From the NCBI GenBank assembly GCA_009731375.1, contig BJOX01000010.1, positions 1,717,554 to 1,781,553 on the forward strand: DNA of 64,000 bases, read 5' to 3'. This document shows, piece after piece, positions 10,307 through 22,500 of the stretch. The notes beneath the pieces are model-generated. The model had not been told where the DNA came from, ran no database searches, and worked only from the letters and a program-made list of their open reading frames with translations. Origin of the DNA: Paulinella micropora. Its lineage: Eukaryota > Cercozoa > Imbricatea > Euglyphida. Both the position numbers and the translations under genes were made by a program. The first letter of the stretch is position 1; every line of letters begins with the position of its first letter.

Positions 10307-12356
10307 TCATGAACTCCTCTTCGCTAGACGGTGATAGTGGTTGCCACCTCCAGGCGGGCTGATACTCCGCTGGATGTCCCGGTCTAGGCTTTCTTTCCCA
10401 GCCCTTGTCTCTGACCAGGTCAAGTCTTCTCCGACTACCAAGTGCTGTGGCGCGATATACCTCATGACTGGGGAGAAGTGGCCAATGATCTTCCCCAGCT
10501 GGTATTCATACTGTTGTCTCCAGTACGGCCACTCATGCCGATATTGGTAGATGTAATCCAACCATTGAGTTATTTTGTGCCATCGGAACTCATCGGCTTG
10601 TACAAGTCTGTCCCAACCCAGTGCGTCCTGTACCCTGAATCGTTCGATCCATTGTTCGAAGCCTCTCACGCGGCCCCGATATGTGTTCGGAACGTTCTCG
10701 TCAGGATCGGCTAACTGGTTGGCGATGCGGGATGTGTTTGGGTCATCGCTCCTCGTCAATTCGATTTCATTGTTGTATGCGTGATCTGAACATCGGTGAG
10801 GCCCGTATCGCTCTGGTGACGCATACGCTCTTTCCGTGAGGTGCCATCTCCGCGAGCATCTCGGACCCCATCCTCTCCCGCGTTTCTTTTGACCCTTCAC
10901 ACTGTACCCTCAGGACGTTGTCCTGTTCGGTGGGCTCGTACCTCGCTTTGTCAAGGTAGTTCGAGAAGCCCCGTTCGTCGAGTGGATGCTTTGGTGGCGG
11001 CAGGTTAATCTTGCGAGGGTTTGCCTCGAACAAGTGCGGGTCTGGGGCCCAATTAACCTGGTTGCCCACCAATCGTATTCGGTACGGCGCCTTAGACGGT
11101 GTGAACGGGAACGTTCGTTCGTTGGTTGTGTGTGCGAGCGCCGGGCATTGTAGCCGCAGCCTGCGCTCCGCATCCGTGATATCTGGGTAAGGTGGGTAGA
11201 TCCGGTGTACTCTACGCGTCAGTGGGTCATACGCGTATCGTACCGGTTTCTGATACTCCTCCCTTTCCCGATCTGGTCTTGGTTCAGGTGTAGGTCCATA
11301 GTATTACCTCTTAACATCGTTTCCGTGTCGATGCGATATGGCCTACGCACTCCGGGTGCTACGACCCTCCACGTTCGCGGCGGTACCGGGCCCCGTTCCG
11401 AATACGCGTATATCGGACGGTCGATCGGTCCGTATACTCCGAATATGTTATCGGAGGCATGAAAGTACGCGGGGAATACTTCGTCCCTGCCCCAATGTGC
11501 CGTCGGCTCCGGTGGCGGGCAGCGGTGATGCTGGTACGCCGGATCCGTGGGCCGTGGCCGCTCATCGGGCCGCTTCTCTTCGGGCGGGTTCAGGTTGTCA
11601 CTGTAAGCGTCGGGCTTGAGTCTATCTTCATCGCCGACTTTCTTCCAGTATCTCAAGCGTGCTTCCTCCCTAGCGTCCATCCGCGTGAGGCTCAATTCTT
11701 CGCCATAATATAGGCTCTCGTCTTCCTCTGGGATCAATCCAAATCCCGAGTGTTGAGGGGTGTTTAGCCCTTCGGGATCGACGTCCTCATCCGTGTGTTG
11801 CGATGCAGGTGTACTGCTGTCCTCAGTCGGTGCCTCCCCTCGTCAGCCGATGACTTCACCTAGGGGTCGTCAACATCTCCGACTCGACTTCAGCTTTTCC
11901 CCGTGGGGATTTCGGTGTGGTCACAACACTAGCCTGAGTTGTGCCACCTGAAGGTTGAGCGGGTGTGAGCGGTGTATTGGGACCGCGAAGGTTGCGCTGC
12001 AGGGTTTCGTTTCCCTGTGCGCCCTTGCTTGCAAGGTTGTTTGCGCCACTGCTCAGAGTGGTTATTGTGATGTGGGGTGTCCCCTCTGGTGAGGTATGTA
12101 TGTGACCGCACCTGAAGTTCGCTTCCTCAGATGGGTCTGGTTCGTCCACCTGCTCCGCTTCGCGACGCCGGTCCGCCACCGGGCTAGCTGCCGGGGTCGT
12201 TCCGGCCGGACTATCCCGCGCGGATGGAGGGAGCCGTTGCCCTTCTCCCGCGATTGTCCGTAATCCTAGGTGTACTATCAGTATCACCAGGACCGAAGCC
12301 ACGCACGCCAGGAGGAATCCCAGTTACTGCTCCACCAGATGTTCGGTGCCAAACAT
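10307..12356 (-). pseudogene. extra 3' ORF of element 1 (possible membrane-anchored protein), broken
   Basis: Downstream of pol and before the polypurine tract, several minus-strand frames join into one protein of about 650 residues. An ATG at 12356-12354 opens MFGTEHLVEQ, an in-frame TAA follows (12326-12324), then a hydrophobic stretch of about 21 residues (LGFLLACVASVLVILIVH...). After it come a Pro/Ser/Thr-rich part, an Arg/Glu-rich part (LTRMDAREEARLRYWKK), a Pro/Tyr-rich part (GPIDRPIYAYSERGPVPP), LPPPKHPLDERGFSNYLDKA and a Trp/Tyr-rich end (RWHKITQWLDYIYQYRHEW). Frame changes lie near 11.8, 11.29 and 10.9 kb. The position is that of env-like genes in other gypsy elements, and the N-terminus looks like a signal anchor. 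I see no homology to a known envelope, so the function is unknown. Confidence 0.6.
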
Positions 12357-13153
12357 ACACCGCTAGGTGCCTATATCACGTATATGTCCGTGAGTTCGTA
12401 TGTATATATATCTGTATGTCAGCCCAAGCACAACGAGCAATGTGCTATGTGTGTGTTGTTCTCGTGTCGGTGTTCGACTCTCTGCTCGTTTTCAAACGCT
12501 GGTCAACAGCGTGACAACGCGGGTGCACCCATGCCCCGGTCATCTTTGCTGTCCGCATGTTCCACCCTCGCCGTACTGCGCGATTTGCGGCGGTATGTAA
12601 ATAGGGACATGTTATATTTCTTAGTGGAATAGATATGTTTATGTGTATACGTAGGGCCGTCGGGTGCCTTAGAGCCCCTTCCATCCAAACAAAGAGCAAA
12701 CAAGAGCGAGCATAATATCTAAGACACTCTGTGGGGAATAACTTATCATACACCACTCATGCCATTGCCGCGGGAGGCGGGTGTGCAACTCGAGAGGAGG
12801 TGGGTATATTAATGTGCAATGCCAACCACATCGACGGGCATTGCTGCGCGTCAACATAGTTAGCCCGAAGCTATTCCGACCCCTGGTGGAACACCAACTA
12901 CTAGCCCGTCAAGATACCTTCAGGGCCGTCGCACCTCACGGAGGGTAAGGCAGGGTATTTTCCCGTGTATCATGTCATGTTAGGCTCTCTTTTGCTATCT
13001 CTAAGAAGAATGGACTTGGTAGTATTTTAACAGATATGGAGTCCAAAGCCGTGTCGTGGCTAGTTTCTTACTGTTGCTACCCAATATTGGTCTTTGGATC
13101 TCGCATACTACCCGCGTTAACTATGCTTGTAAGGTGTCACACGGCATGCTGAG
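12357..13153 (-). other. spacer between pol and the 3' ORF of element 1
   Basis: No frame with recognisable domains on either strand. It could hold the splice or subgenomic signal for the 3' ORF, but I see no convincing site. Confidence 0.5.
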
Positions 13154-13711
13154 CTAGGCTAGCTTGCGCCTCTTTGCCTGCCCTAATTTGGCTTTCTTAT
13201 ATTTGCCTGGTGGTGGTGCCCCGATGAGATGGGTCGCTATGCCCTCGGCTACTATCTCATCCCACACCCGTAGGGGGATTCGACCGTGCTGTAGATCGAA
13301 TGGGTAATCCAGCACCATCCTAGGCTACGCTTGTATTTGCCACGGTGTGTAGCCTTCGGACTTGTCTGTGATGCCTTTCCAGAACGTTTCGACTTGGTTG
13401 GAGTCGCGGTATACTGGATAAAAAGTCCGCGATTCCGGCTTGTCGAGGTCCTGGTGTGATCGATAGAACTGCAGTACAGGCGGCTCGGTTTTGATTGCCT
13501 TGCTTGTGCGCATGACCCGAGTCTGCGGCTCCCATTCTCTCACTTTCATGAGGAAGAAATCGTTGAGGCAATCGTCGCCGACGTGTGCCTCTGGTGACCG
13601 AAGGAGGTATATCTTTCCGACGTGCCAGTGCATGGTTTTCACGTCGTCGGCCGACCTCAGCTTTGATTCAGCTGGTGGGCGTCTCGGCACCGGTTCGACC
13701 TTCTCCTCCTA
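13154..13711 (-). pseudogene. C-terminal extension of element 1 pol
   Basis: After the integrase the same frame continues past an in-frame TAG (13711-13709) and a second TAG (13327-13325) to a final TAG at 13156-13154. It encodes NDFFLMKVREWEPQTRV, PVLQFYRS, FYPVYRDSNQVETFWKG, YTPWQIQA, PRMVLDYPFDLQHGRIPLRV and GAPPPGK followed by a basic tail. Element 2 has the same blocks in the same order (LYLMRVMAV, QYLPVYKDAKKLETWDD, TAWTIQALPRGVLDIPFD, GGPPPGKG). A domain of about 150 residues beyond the GPY/F module is thus conserved in both elements. It is not a chromodomain that I recognise. Confidence 0.75.
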
Positions 13712-15126
13712 TTCCGACTGCAGGTGGTTGGTCGGCCCTGGCGCGATAACGTCCCCCTCGGAAGCGTCGGCTTGTTCAGCCGCGACTTCGTCGGCTTCGT
13801 TATTATTCGGATCATTCCCCTCGGCTTCGGCCGGCAAGGGTTGTGTCGGGTCCTCTTTCGCCTCGGCCGTCTTGTCTCGGCGCTTGGGCGGCGGCCTTAA
13901 ACTGTGTTCCAGCTTCTGTACCGCTTCCGTCATCGTTTCGTTACGATCCAGCATGGGGTTAAAACGCATCAGCCACCGTACATGTACTACTAGCGTCTTA
14001 CCCTTTCCCTGTATTCGGTATGTCAAAGCACCTACTTGTTCTACGACAGTGTAAGGGCCTTGCCACATCTGGAAAAGTTTGACGCTAACCAAGTTGGGTA
14101 CCTGGGGTACGTACAGGAAGACTAAGTCCCCTTTATGGTATTCCCCCGACTCATACTTGACTTTGTTCGGCGTCTGCTGGTTTTGTTTGTGAGCCTCTTC
14201 GGCCTCCCGCGCCTTTATGACGTAGTGTCTGGCTTCCGCCATGACTCGTAGGCGACAGGCCATCAGCTCATCATGCTCCAAAAAGCCCCCTTCCGGGAGG
14301 TTTGGTAACACCAGCTCCTCCGGGATCCTTAAGTGCTGCCCGCATACCAGGAGATTGGGGGAAGCGCCCGTGGCTTTTCCGCCCAATGCCCTCGATGCGG
14401 TGTTGTTCATGGAGAACACAAAAGAAGGTAAGGCCTTATGCCATATGTGCTGATTATCGCGACAATACTGCTGGAGCGCGGCCTTTAGCGGTCTATGGAC
14501 CCTCTCGATTTTGCCGTTGCTCTCTGGTGAATATGCAGTTACGTATTTCCACTTAAAGCCCCACACTGTGGACAGCCGAGCGGAGAGTTCGTTCGTAAAC
14601 TCCGATCCCCGATCGCTGTACACATTTTTCGGCACTCCGGTGTATCGGAAGACATGGTCGACCAGTGCCTCGCATGTCGATTCCGCATCCTTTTCCACCA
14701 CTGGTACCGCGAACACATATTCGAGAAGCGGTCTATGGCTGTCAGGATGTACCGATAATTGTGGTCTCCGATCGCGGTAGCGGTCCTACGTAATCAACAT
14801 GCAAAGTTTCGAACAGGTTTTCAACAAGCTTGTATTCGCCTTAAAGGCCTCTCTGAGCGTTGTTATGTGTTGTCTTGGTTTGCTTGCAGTGTTTGCATGT
14901 GTCGACTGTGTCGGCAATGGATTTCTGTGCCATGCCACCAAAACCTGCGTGAAATGAACCATGACATTTTATCCCTTCCCGTGTGTGAGTTGAGAGCAGA
15001 GCGGTGAGTGGCTAAAAGGATCGCCTTGCGTAACTGGGTTGGTACCCACAGTGTCCACTTTGAAAGCGTCTTTTCCCACTTACCGCCTGCCCCCTTATAC
15101 CACAGGAGGTTATCATGCCAGGTCAT
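13709..15126 (-). pseudogene. Ty3/gypsy integrase (element 1)
   Basis: The N-terminal zinc module begins LLATHRSALNSHTGRDKM (H-x6-H) and its C-x2-C partner (CKHCKQTK) is in a neighbouring frame after an indel near 14.93 kb. The core has YSDRGSEF (second Asp) and GKIERVHRP (Glu), spaced as DD35E; the first Asp lies near 14.75 kb in another frame (HVDYVGPLP). After the core comes a GPY/F module (QMWQGPYTVVEQVGALTYRI), then an acidic linker. It is closely similar to the element 2 integrase. At least two indels make it inactive. Confidence 0.9.
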
Positions 15127-15312
15127 CGTTTTCTTATGGGCTCTTTTTTCTCTCGTCTCAGGATTTGCTATCGGGTCAATAGCGTGAGCAATGAAGGGGC
15201 CTCATTCCTTAGAGCTCTTCGCCAACTGACCAAACACCTCGGGGCTCGCCATCGTCATATCCATGTCATCCAGCTGGAGAGCACTGGTGACTAGGCTTAT
15301 AGGCCCCTCTGT

Positions 15313-16732
15313 TCAATGTGTTCGCTCGGCAGCCGCGATAATCGCCGACCTTTCAGGGTGAACATGCTGGGTTACCCAGAACGACTGCGTCCTATCCGCG
15401 AAAAATGCGTTAAAGGAGTGTTCATGTTCATGGGTCTGACCCGGTTTTATATCTCCCTTGCTGAGGATGTCCGACTGGGTGTCGATCTCCTCCAGCAGGT
15501 CTTGCCAGTCCTCAGCTTCGTGTTGCGCGCAGCACACGCGACGTATGCATTGCAGCTGGTCCCAACAGTTCAGCTTGAAAATCGGGTCTATATCCCGGTG
15601 TCCAGCTTTGCGCGTTGGTGGCCATGTATGCCATCCCCGCCGGCAACGTGTCTTTGAAATCTGCTGTATGCTCCGTGGCCGTCCAGTCATCATCGGCTGT
15701 CCATCCGACTAGGCAGGCCGTGGGAGTTTCTAATGCAAAGCGGTCTAATCCGTCGCCTACAGAGCCTTTCACCCGAGGCATCCGTGATAGGCTATCTGGG
15801 ACCGTATTTTTTTTACCTTTAATGTACTCGATGGTGAAATCATACAAGGCCAGCTCCGACTGCCATCGGGCCAGTCGTCCCGTATGTTCTCTGTCCATGA
15901 GCCATCTAAGGTTGGCGTGATCTGTTTGAACCAATATGTTCGGAGCACCCCACAAGTACTCCCTCAGCCGACTGAACGCCCAAACTATCGCCAACGCTTC
16001 GCGTTGTCTGGTGCAGTAGTTGACTTGTTCGGGCGTCAACTTCTTGCTGACGAACATGATCGGTCTCAACTGTTTGTGGTCAGAGTCGTATTGTTGTAAG
16101 ACGGCCCCGACCGCGTATTTCGACGCGTCGGTTGCCACCACAAAACGCTCCTCAAAGTCGGGGAGAACCAAGACCGATCCGCCCTCTGTGAGGGGGTCTC
16201 GTGTCAACGCCTCCTTTAGCTTCGTGTATACCTCCGCCGCCTTTGGCGGCCATTTGCCATCCGGGTCGCCGTGAAGGCAGAAGTCCCGTAATGGTTTGAC
16301 AAAGTCCTGGAAGTTCGGGATAAATTCCGAGTACACCTGTGCCATACAGAGGAAGGAGTGCAGCGCTGTGCGCGTGTTTGGGCGTGGAAGGGAACGGATA
16401 GCGTCCCGCTTCTCCGGCTTCAACACTATTACCCCATCCTTGACTCTGTACCCTAGATAATCGATGTGGTCCTTAGCGAACGAAGACTTCTCTAGGTTCA
16501 ACCTGAGGCCGAAGGCTTCTAGGCGTCTCAAGATGTCCGACACGTGAGCCAGGTGCTCCGCTTCTGTCTTTGAATAAATAACGATATCATCGATGTAACA
16601 AAAGCTATACTGGTTAGTATGTCCGTAAGTTTCGGTGAACTTCGGATCACCGTACTTCGGGTCGGACAGAGCTTGATTCATGCAATCATGAAAGATAGCC
16701 GGGGCGGTTTTCAATCCCATCGGGAGGACTGG
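15313..16732 (-). pseudogene. Ty3/gypsy reverse transcriptase C-half and RNase H (element 1)
   Basis: The frame begins VLPMGLKTAPAIFHDCM, has the catalytic YIDDIVIYS at 16571-16597, the DYLGYRV block, and RNase H with VVATDASKYAVGAVLQQ, TRQREALAIVWAFSRL and VQTDHANLRWLMDREHTGR. It ends in the tether WQSELALYDFTIEY and PDSLSRMP. A linker frame (15313-15693) continues toward integrase after an indel near 15.6 kb. The N-half of RT is in the same frame upstream but is cut off by a TAG where element 2 has Trp. Confidence 0.92.
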
Positions 16733-17233
16733 CTACTGGTACAGTCTCCCGCCGACGGCGAAGGCCTTCAGTGCCCGACTCTCCACATCCAAAGGGATGT
16801 TCCAGAATCCATTCTTCAAGTCTAGATTTGTAAAGAACTTAGCATCCCGGAGTCGGTTGAGGCCATCCCGCATACGGGGTATTGGTGCCTCGACGCTCTT
16901 GATGATCTTATTGAGTCTCGTGTAGTTGATGCGAAATCGTTGCTTGCCATCCGGCTTTGGCGCAAGCCGAACCGGTGATCGGTACTCCGACCATGACGGT
17001 TCTATTAGCCGTTTAGCCAACATATCTTGGATCATTTCCTCGCAGATCTGCTCCTCCTTGTAACTGAGGCGCGATCCGCGGAGACGAGGCATAGTCTGTC
17101 CCACTTGTTGCTCTATCTTAGCAGCGGTGTGCGTCACCCCGCCGGCTACAAAGGGTCCAAACAGTATCTTATTCTTCAGAAACTGAGCCTTGAGACCCCG
17201 AACAAAGTCTGGTGACCCTGACTGTCGTGCCAC
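16733..17233 (-). pseudogene. Ty3/gypsy reverse transcriptase N-half (element 1)
   Basis: Contains QDMLAKRLIEPSWSEYRSPV, RLAPKPDGKQRFRINYTRLN and TNLDLKNGFWNIPLD, the first catalytic Asp region of gypsy RT. It ends FAVGGRLYQ then TAG (16735-16733), where element 2 reads YQWKVLPMG. This is a single TGG-to-TAG change; the frame resumes directly afterwards as VLPMGLK. Confidence 0.92.
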
Positions 17234-18494
17234 GACTTCGTCGATGATCTCTTCGACCGTTTCTGGTCTTTCGGGTCATCCGGGTACTCTAAGATGAAGT
17301 CCGGATCCTCAACGTCATCCTTCGTGTCCCTGTCTGGGTATCGCGTGGTGGACTGGTTGTCCCATGTTGCAAATTCCTGAAGTTCTATTAACATATCGGC
17401 GTATTGTTTCGCTGCCGACTTGTGAAAGAACCCCGGAAAGATCTGAAAGGCAATGTCCCGCATGTCATCTACCTTTCGGGTCAGTAGTTTGGTTCTGTAT
17501 GCCAGACCATCCTGCCTTGATCCTAATCGGAATGCCATGAGTGGTTTAGCCTGTCGACTAGGTATCGGTATCGGGTCATCGACCACCCTATCCAATACAT
17601 CCCTCCACACATCACGGTGGGGTGTATCGGGAATATAATGGTGATGTCTTCGCCCCGATCCAACCTGTCAGCCAGAAGTTTCGGCACCTTCGACAGGTTC
17701 TCGGGCTGTATAGGCTCCGATCCCTTGTACCATAGTTTTAACTTTTCCATCACATTCTCGTCCTCTGTGAGGCGTTTAGATGCATGGAAAACCAAGCTCG
17801 ATTTGACCCTTATGAATTCATGTGGCCGTTTCTGCCCACCCCCATATAGGTAGGTTTGGTGAAAGCCGTGCCATGATTCATCCTGCTTCCGCAGCAGCAA
17901 GATTTGGGCCTCGCGCTCAGCTGCTAAATCCTCGAAGCCCGCCCATGGGCCGGTCAGCTCCGGGACATAAACATTCGTGTATACCCATGCTGTGCCAGCG
18001 GGCGTAACACGCTGCTGTGTCCGTATACCATGCGGTATGGGGGGTGCGGGCGGGATCAAGGTCACCTGCGCTCTCCCCCTATACGGATGATCTACCGGAC
18101 GTTCTGGACTAGGGTTAAGTATGGGGTATTCCGCCACATGTCGGCCCCTTCCATACTTAATTACATCCTGCCCTAATAAAAGCTGAGCTTCCATCATCTT
18201 CAGATCAGGTTTACCCAGCACTATCGTTCCCGGGAAATCTGGCACTACCAAGACGTGTATTGTGTACGTCATGCCAGTCGGGAATTCCACCGTCAACGGT
18301 ATACGACCAATGATCGCACTTCTTCCGTCGTTAGCACCCCGGATATATCCGAGCTTCCCTTCGCGCGTGAAATCGAATAACTTTCCAAATTTATCTATAA
18401 ATCTTTTTCCCGCGAAGGTGATTTGTGCCATGCTATCGTTACCGGTGTCCAGGTGAGCGTTGAGCTCCCGCCAAAATAGACGGGTGTAGCTCAT
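17176..18494 (-). pseudogene. aspartic protease and pol linker (element 1)
   Basis: The protease reads NAHLDTGNDSMAQITF with the D-T-G active site at 18431-18454, then TVEFPTGMTYTIHVLVVPDF and IVLGKPDLKMMEAQLLLG, a retropepsin layout. A long linker follows, shared with element 2 (DPIPIPSRQ against HPIPVPSRK; FPGFFHKSAAKQYADML against CFDGFYTRKAPLQYARL). Frame changes occur near 17.6 and 17.2 kb. The active-site Asp is intact here, unlike in element 2. Confidence 0.85.
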
Positions 18495-19516
18495 GTCCCT
18501 TGCCTCCGCTGCAGGGAGGTCTGGGGTTCGGCTGTCGACATGAGGGCTTGTTGCAGTTCCATCTCAGCATACCTGCGTGCCATCCGGCGTTGTGCCTCGC
18601 CAAGCTTGTCCGCGTCCACCAAGGGTGTTAGTCCCATCTGGCTAACTACCGCCGGAGCAACGCTTGGGCCATCCCGTGGGCCCGGGAGCACTACAGGATT
18701 CTGTGCTCTGAATGGTGATGCAGTATATATGTTGTCTGTGTGTGGGTGGAGTGCATGGTCAATATGCGGTATATTCGGGTGATTAATATCGGAACCGGCC
18801 ACCGTTCCCGGGGCTAGTCGAACACCACGACCGAGCAAAGACCGTTGAGGTGCTATTTGTTGTTTTGCCCTGGCTTTAATGTTAATCACCTTGTTCTCAA
18901 AAAGGGCTGTTTTCTGTAGTGAGGCGACTGGGATGGAACCTGCCTTGCTTACGCAGGTGTCCGCTGTGCGGACACGGCAACTTAGCCCGTCCATTTTACC
19001 ATCATCCTCACTAGCCGCCTGTGCGACATCGTCTTCGGGTGGAGATGGGTGAGGGTCCGCCTGTACATTATTGCGGATGGTCGTCACCTCAGGTGAAGGT
19101 GTACGGCCACGACTACTGTTGTGCCCCTCTGTTATCTCTGCGCTCACCCCTGCCGTAGCAGTACTATTGACTGTGATCGAGGGGTCTGTGACCCCCGCAA
19201 AACTATCTACTTGCGGTGTAGAAGGGGGCACAGCAACCCTAGCCGTCGGTGACTCGATACTGACTTGTGTCACCTGACCTGGCGTTGGTGTAGCCTCCAT
19301 TCTTACTGTCTTATCTACTACTGTTGCGAGTGGGGACACAGCAACCCTAGCCGTCGGTGACTCAATATCGGCTTGTGTCACCTGACCTGGCGTTGGTGTG
19401 GCCTCCGTTACCATCACCCTATTAACTAGTGTTTCTGTTACTACTGCGCCTGTCCCGACAACTAGTCCATCACCCTCTGCGGTGGCTATCGTTTCCAACG
19501 GGTGTGCAAAACGCAC
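18491..19516 (-). pseudogene. gag-pol linker of element 1
   Basis: A low-complexity Thr/Val/Pro-rich frame with an internal repeat, TPTPGQVTQ(A/V)(D/S)IESPTARVAV, found twice, and a Gln/Arg-rich helical end (EAQRRMARRYAEMELQQALM). It overlaps the end of gag in the -1 frame and touches the protease frame at an ATGA overlap. It corresponds in position to the N-terminal 150 residues of the element 2 pol. No enzymatic motif is seen. Confidence 0.6.
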
Positions 19517-22500
19517 CCGCTTACGTGCCCCGGGTGTGTCCTTTCCGTTGATTGTCTAGGACTTGAATTTGCGCTTCTTGGAGGAGTTGTGTCCTGCTGG
19601 CTGGCCTTGGCCTGCACAACACATGTGACGCGTTGCTTGCGTTTGCGTTTGCGTTTACGTGCTGTGGGCTTACCCATCTGGCTCAGGAGTGTCTCCTGAC
19701 CGGGCATGTATGCCGCGAACTTGTCGGCCGCCGGGAATTGGCTCTTGAGCATTTCGGCTTCCGCATCGAAGGCGGCGCACCAACTCGCCACGTGCCCGTT
19801 TGGCATCAGAGAGACCCGTCCGTGTTCATCAACGTCCGGGAATGGCAAGTTCATGTGTGCCTGCTGTTTCGGGCAAGGCACCCAATCGCCATCTTCCGGC
19901 CTCTTGACCTTCGACTCTCCCTCCTTGTATCTACGTATATACCGCCTCATCGCTATTGGGTGCTGTGGGGTGCCCGGGAATGTGTGCCGTCGTTGACACG
20001 ACTTTCCCATGAGGCAAGGCCACACCCAAAATCGACGTTCTGGTAAGCAGTTAAAAGCCAGTGCGTGGTGAAAATAATCACACAAAGTATTAGGCTTGAC
20101 CGTTGGCGGGTTGCCAAGGTCGTCTAACCTCTGTACCCCGTACGGGCATCCAGCCGGACCAGGGTCGATGGCTAATGAGCTGAGAGGTTGATTGGTTTGC
20201 CGTGGGATTGTACGTGTTTTCTTTTTCTTTGTCGCCGGCTGACGTGGGGGCGGGGCCCCTTGTGTCTGGCTAACCGGCGGTGGTGTGGGAGGTAACATGG
20301 GGGGTGGTATGGGCGGTGGTGAGTACATGGGCATGGTAAACTGTGGTGCTTGGTACGTATGCGGTGGCGATGTCAAGCCCACCGGTGGTGGAGAATGAAA
20401 CCCCGAAGTAGATTGTTGGGCATATGGGTTAGGGCTACCCCTCGCTGGAGAAGATGTAGATGCGTATGGGTTTGGAGAATGTCGCGGCCCCTGGCCCTAA
20501 TACGGGTTCGAGGAGCTCGATGAGCTCGACGACGATGACCATTATGGGTTAGGTGAACTCGAGGGGGATCTCTGATAGGAGCTGGACCCCGTATAAGAGT
20601 GGTCTCCCCATGAGGTGGATGTGACGAAGGACAGTATGTCGAACTGTGGTTCGTTTGCCTTGGCCTGATGATCAGGCAACGACAATCCCACAGCCTGCAT
20701 GGCCTGCAGCAAGATGTTTGCCCGCCGCATACGTTCGTCCTTGTTCGCTTTAGAGCCGAAGATCCTCTTCACAAAAGTTGCATCCCACGCTGATACTTCG
20801 ACCAATCGGTCAACGCGAAAACTCTGAAGCGAGAATGCGCGGTCATCGGCATCCTGTGCCTGTGACAAGACGTTGCGAATGTATCTTTCCCCCGTTGTTC
20901 GGCCTTTGGTGGTCGTTGCTCTAGCGATGCCCTTAAGGACTGCCACTAGTAACATCGCCAAATCAGCGCGAACTAGGGGCGTGATCAGCTTTTGTGGAAA
21001 ATCCACGATTTCGTTGTGTGGCACATCGGCTTCCAACATACGTTGTGCCATTGCCGACACCAGGTCGGCGACGATAACAGGGTCGCACATGAAACCCCAG
21101 TTGGCCCCCTTTACAAATTGTTCGAGCAGGTAATGAGGTCGGCCGGGAGGCTTCAATTGTCCCCCTTGAATCAGTCGGGCCGCTTCCTCATCCCATGGTG
21201 GCCATTTGTGCGTTAACAAGTCTTGGGATGCCCAACGACTGGCTTTGTTGGCTAACATCTGTTTAGTGTCTGCAGCGGTTAGACTGAACTGTCCAATCGT
21301 GCTGTCTAGACACGTATAGCCCAACAAAAGCAAGATACCTTCGCCATAATCAATATTGACTTGCGGGTTATACTTGCCATAGTCAAAAGTTGTGGCCTTG
21401 TCAAGCCGAGTCAGAGCTCGTTCGACCAATTTGTCGTTCGCTTTCTTTTGTTCTTCCGTGGTGTTTGAAGGTCGGTTGTGTCCGCCACCCCCTTGGTTTC
21501 CCTGGGGCGGGACAACTACCGCCTTCTGAAAGAAGACGAATGTCGTTCCCTCTGGGAGGACAGTTGCTCTGCCATCATTACCATATGTGACATGAACCTC
21601 GTTCGCTAGGCGAATTCGGAGGATGTCACTGATGGTCTGTGCTACTAACTCGCACATAGCGAGGAAGTTGCACCAATAGAGCTTTACTGCCGTGGGGAGC
21701 GATTTTCTTCTCCACCGCCTTACCACCTCTAATAGCCTTCTCAAACACCATGGTGGCCTTGAAGTATTTGAACTTCGTTGCCATCCTACTCACCCAGGTC
21801 CACTGATGCTGTTCGATTGTATCAAGCAGCTCGTTAAGGGTGTCCCGGGCTTGGGCAGCTGCTGTTGAATCGTCCTCAGAGGGGAGAAGCTGTTTCTTCC
21901 AGCTCTTGTGCTCTGTGAGGGTGAGATTCCAAATTGCAACCGCAGCACTCAGGTTTCGTGCTGAAACTATATTCCAAGCTTGTATCTCCGAGATAAACAC
22001 CAGCAACCCTGCCGAGTTGGGCCACTTTGTGTCTGTAGCTAGTTCTTTATCTGGGTCCTGTGTGAAAGGAAAAGTGAGAGAGGGTTGCAGATCCTTTTTC
22101 TCGACGAATAAGGTATTCAGCAGCGCTGGGTACCTTTGGTGGTTTATCTGCCACGCTTCGTCTAATAAGGAGTCACGCGCAGTTGCTAGAACCCTGTAGA
22201 GGTCCATAACATGATGTATGGTAGCGGTACCATTTGCGGATTGAACAGATGCATTAGTCCAATAGCCCCTTGTATCGAGGGTTCCTTGAACATACACCTG
22301 TACCAAGTTGCCTCCTCGTACATATTATTCGGGAAAAGATGCATCGAGTTGTCGTTTGGGTTTGTCCCATGTTCCTCGTCATCTTGAGGGTTGCCTGGCC
22401 ATCCCTCGCCTGGGCCTCGGTATCGGTCCAGCACCACCTTCGTTTGAATTGCACGAGCCGGAATTACCAACCCATTGTCGGGCCCTCTCCATGGGGAGCG

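Noticed and set aside
19486-19575. Programmed -1 frameshift between gag and pol of element 1 at C-CCG-GGG
   Set aside because: The overlap and a CCCGGGG heptamer exist, but this is not an efficient eukaryotic slippery site, element 2 uses the same frame, and element 1 has many other indels.
13325-20560. Reassigned stop codons (several in-frame TAG/TAA in element 1)
   Set aside because: TAG replaces Trp in RT and other residues elsewhere, so no single meaning fits. The V-ATPase, PI4K and small gene all end in TAA at the expected place. Ordinary nonsense mutations are simpler.
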